Shown here in pieces: positions 59,817-61,864 of a DNA stretch of 61,864 nt; position 1 is the first letter of the stretch, and every line of letters begins with the position of its first letter. The stretch comes from JAIVJG01 sp964236735 (GTDB lineage: Bacteria; Acidobacteriota; Blastocatellia; Pyrinomonadales; Pyrinomonadaceae). The stretch covers positions 1 through 61,864 of the forward strand of contig CAXSFM010000024.1 in the NCBI GenBank assembly GCA_964236735.1. The letters are read 5' to 3'. Position numbers and translations under genes: made by a program. The notes below the pieces were generated by a model. It had not been told where the DNA came from, made no database searches, and worked only from the letters and a program-made list of their open reading frames with translations.

Positions 59817-60084
59817 AGGCTTCCGCTGTGGCCGGCGCGGCCTGCTGCGTACGCGCCTGCTGGCGTATCAACTGGCGCACGGTGTCGGTCGGTTGCGCGC
59901 CCTTGCCGATCCAGTAGTTGACGCGATCCATGTCGAGACGCACTTCGGCGGGGCTGCGCGTCGGATCGTAGAACCCGACGTTCTCCTCGTATGCGCCGTC
60001 GCGCTTCGACAGCTTTTCTTTGACGATGACGCGATACGAAGGTCTCTTCTTCGCGCCCATTCTCATTAATCTGATTGCTAACAT
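59815..60084 (-). CDS. rpsP: 30S ribosomal protein S16
   Basis: 89 residues from ATG 60084 with GGAGG upstream. Signature IRLMRMGAKKRPSYRVIV and GFYDPTRSP are intact. Ala/Gln-rich end. First gene after ffh in the operon. Confidence 0.97.
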   Translation of the reverse strand: MLAIRLMRMGAKKRPSYRVIVKEKLSKRDGAYEENVGFYDPTRSPAEVRLDMDRVNYWIGKGAQPTDTVRQLIRQQARTQQAAPATAEA

Positions 60085-60098
60085 TCAAACCTCCAAAA

Positions 60099-60182
60099 GC
60101 AGTGACAAGTGACGAGTGGCAAGTGACGAGAGGAAGACAATTTGTTTTGCTTGTCACCCGTCACTTGTCACTCGTCACTGCT
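60099..60182. repeat. Heptamer hairpin H16 (AGTGACA/G type)
   Basis: Left arm from 60101, centre GAGGAAGACAATTTGTTTTGCTTG, right arm to 60182 of TGTCACC and CGTCACT units. Lies between ffh and rpsP, overlapping the ffh stop by two bases. Confidence 0.93.
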
Positions 60183-61716
60183 ATCGTTTCTTTTTGTGCC
60201 GTGGTTTCTTCTTCAACTTCTTGCGACCTGACGGCGCACCGGGCATTCCTGCCAGACCGCCCATGTCACCATTGCCTTCGCCACCACCACCGCCCATCAA
60301 CGCGCTCATGTCGGGCATTCCCATCATGCCGGACATCTTACGCATCATGCGGCCTTTGATGCCGCCGCCGCCGTTGCTATTTCCGCCGCCGCCAAACATG
60401 CCGGAGCCGGAAAGCTGGCGCATCATCTGTCGCATGTCAACGTACTGCTTAATCAGCGCGTTGACTTCCGCGACGTTCGTGCCTGAGCCGCGCGCGATGC
60501 GCCGCCGGCGATTGGCGTTGAGGATGCGATGGTCGTTGCGCTCGACGGCGGTCATCGAATCAATAATCGCCTCTGTGCGCCTCAACTCTTTCTCCATCTG
60601 CGCGGTCTGCTCTTCGTCGAGGTCGGGCATTCCCATGCCGCCGAGCAACTGGTCGGGCAGCAGCTTCATAATCTTCGAGAACGAGCCGAGCTTTTTCACC
60701 TGCCGCAACTGGTTGCGAAAGTCTTCGAGCGTGAACTCGTTCTTCTGCAACTTCTTGATCTGCGCTTCGGCTTCCGACTGGTCAACCTTCGACTGCACCT
60801 CTTCGATGAGCGACAGCACGTCGCCCATGCCGAGGATGCGCTGGCTGATGCGGTCTGGATAAAACGGCTCCAGCGCGTCGTACTTTTCGCCGACGCCGAC
60901 GAACTTGACGGGTTGCCCAATCACTTGTTTGATCGAGAGCGCCGCGCCGCCGCGCGCATCGCCGTCCATCTTGGTCAGCACGACACCGGTGATGCCGACC
61001 TGCCGGTGAAACTCTTCCGCCGAGCGAACCGCATCCTGTCCCGTCATGGCATCGGCGACGAAGAGGATTTCCATCGGCTTCGTCTCAGCCTTGATGCGGA
61101 CGAGTTCGTTCATCAACTCGTCGTCAATGTGGAGGCGTCCGGCGGTGTCAATCAGGAGCGTGTCGTAGCCGGTCTGCTGCGCGTGCTTGTAAGCCTCGCG
61201 CGCGAGTTCCACAGGATCGTTCGATTCCGGCTTTTCAAAGATCGCCTGCCCCGTCGCCTTCGCGATGACTTTCAACTGCTCGCGCGCCGCCGGGCGATTC
61301 ACGTCCGTGGAAACCAGAAGCGGCTTGCGATCCTGATTCTTCGAGAGCCAGAGCGCGATCTTGCCCGTCGAGGTCGTCTTGCCCGATCCTTGCAGCCCGA
61401 CGATCATCACGACGTTCGGAATCGTCTTCGTAAAGACGAGGCGCGAGGACGTGCCGCCCAGGAGTTCGACGAGTTCGTCATAGACGATCTTGACGACCTG
61501 CTCGGAGGGTTTCAGTTCTTGCCAGACCTGCTGCCCTTCGGCCTTTTCCTTGACCGAAGCGATAAAGTCTTTGGCGACCTTAAAGTTCACGTCCGCTTCA
61601 AGCAGCGCGAGACGAATCTCGCGCAGAGCCGCGTCCACATGCTCAGGCTTCAAGACGCCCTCGCCGCGCAGATTCTTCAGCGTCCGTTTCAGCTTGTCGG
61701 ATAGAGACTCGAACAT
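60181..61716 (-). CDS. ffh: Signal recognition particle GTPase Ffh
   Basis: 511 residues, longer than the usual 450-460. The N domain is followed by the NG GTPase (VGLQGSGKTTSTGKIAL, DVNRPAAREQLKV, LIDTAGRLHIDDEL, LTKMDGDARGG) and a C-terminal M domain of Met-rich helices that binds signal peptides and 4.5S RNA. The extra tail is Gly/Met-rich (MMGMPDMSAL) and ends in a basic Lys run. Ffh with 4.5S RNA targets nascent membrane proteins. It heads the operon; no 4.5S RNA gene is in the window. Confidence 0.97.
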   Translation of the reverse strand: MFESLSDKLKRTLKNLRGEGVLKPEHVDAALREIRLALLEADVNFKVAKDFIASVKEKAEGQQVWQELKPSEQVVKIVYDELVELLGGTSSRLVFTKTIPNVVMIVGLQGSGKTTSTGKIALWLSKNQDRKPLLVSTDVNRPAAREQLKVIAKATGQAIFEKPESNDPVELAREAYKHAQQTGYDTLLIDTAGRLHIDDELMNELVRIKAETKPMEILFVADAMTGQDAVRSAEEFHRQVGITGVVLTKMDGDARGGAALSIKQVIGQPVKFVGVGEKYDALEPFYPDRISQRILGMGDVLSLIEEVQSKVDQSEAEAQIKKLQKNEFTLEDFRNQLRQVKKLGSFSKIMKLLPDQLLGGMGMPDLDEEQTAQMEKELRRTEAIIDSMTAVERNDHRILNANRRRRIARGSGTNVAEVNALIKQYVDMRQMMRQLSGSGMFGGGGNSNGGGGIKGRMMRKMSGMMGMPDMSALMGGGGGEGNGDMGGLAGMPGAPSGRKKLKKKPRHKKKR

Positions 61717-61766
61717 ACTCTCACAGTGCAGATAGGCGTAGTTCCGCCCTCTTGCGGAAAACGAAG

Positions 61767-61796
61767 ATGATAGCCGCGCGCGGTAAGTAGTGTCAA
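61767..61796 (-). promoter_or_regulatory. Promoter of the ffh operon
   Basis: On the minus strand TTGACA (61791-61796) and TATCAT (61767-61772), 18-base spacer. It lies about 50 bases before the ffh start. The remaining 68 bases to the window end hold nothing I can identify. Confidence 0.65.
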
Positions 61797-61864
61797 GGAA
61801 AGGGGCTAAAGGGGACTGTCTAAATCAGAGAAGAGACGGCGTCAATCAAGTTGATTGGATAACG

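Noticed and set aside
14469..60182. Heptamer repeats as CRISPR arrays
   Set aside because: Units are 7 bases, arranged as inverted arms without unique spacers, and there are no cas genes.
1..61864. tRNA or rRNA genes
   Set aside because: I scanned for the T-loop and acceptor-stem patterns and saw none; a covariance search would be decisive.

Overview
The window is GC-rich, gene-dense bacterial chromosome with a Gram-negative envelope: a TonB-type protein, an outer-membrane barrel, a lipoprotein and several secreted proteins. The gene set (ffh-rpsP-khpA-rimM-trmD-rplS-rnhB, gatC/gatA, glnE/glnA, a speA/speB polyamine cluster, a 4-hydroxybenzoyl-CoA reductase-type molybdoenzyme) and the repeat-rich intergenic spaces suggest an acidobacterium-like organism, possibly Blastocatellia. 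That placement is inference, because there is no rRNA here. I see no rRNA, tRNA or CRISPR array.

Layout. 0.2-7.5 kb: a c-type heme protein, 3-methyladenine glycosylase (tag), a YfiT/DinB protein, folK, a ferritin-like diiron protein, panB and panC, and a TonB protein with two C-terminal domains. 7.6-15.2 kb: a three-subunit molybdenum hydroxylase (small, large and FAD subunits) plus a MocA-like cofactor cytidylyltransferase. It is interrupted by a DNA methyltransferase with a nuclease-like C terminus and by a BrnT-type toxin pair flanked by two copies of the large-subunit 3' end. 15.3-25.2 kb: a thioredoxin-fold protein without its cysteines, maf, a DUF721 gene, gatC-lipoprotein-gatA, a tandem-barrel outer-membrane protein, small redox and unknown genes, a secreted amidohydrolase and a RelE-type toxin-antitoxin pair. 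25.3-30.8 kb (minus strand): glnE and glnA, the glutamine synthetase and its adenylyltransferase. 31-35.5 kb: speA, a deoxyhypusine-synthase-like gene and speB, with a lone hicB. 35.5-39.5 kb: an Nramp-related transporter, an MscS channel with a cyclic-nucleotide domain, and an EamA transporter. 39.6-48 kb: hsp20, clpB, grpE, groEL and a ClpA/ClpC-type unfoldase. 48.1-53.1 kb: a secreted protein, topB and a doubly broken FG-GAP/lamin-tail gene. 53.1-53.8 kb: repeats without a gene. 53.8-61.7 kb (minus strand): two glycosyltransferases, a GNAT gene and the ffh-to-rnhB translation operon.

The most unusual feature is a family of about 17 intergenic hairpins. Their arms are tandem 7-base units. 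The unit differs between loci (AGTAGCC, AGTGATG/A, AGTGACA/G, AGTCAGC, AAGGCAA, AGTTCAA and others), yet the two arms of an element stay complementary, and many share a short centre of the type AAGACA-n-TTGCTT. The centre points the same way on the plus strand in nearly all readable copies, whatever the direction of the neighbouring genes. Several elements lie inside operons and have been captured into the ends of open reading frames. Two smaller palindrome families and a 21-bp tandem array open in all six frames also occur.
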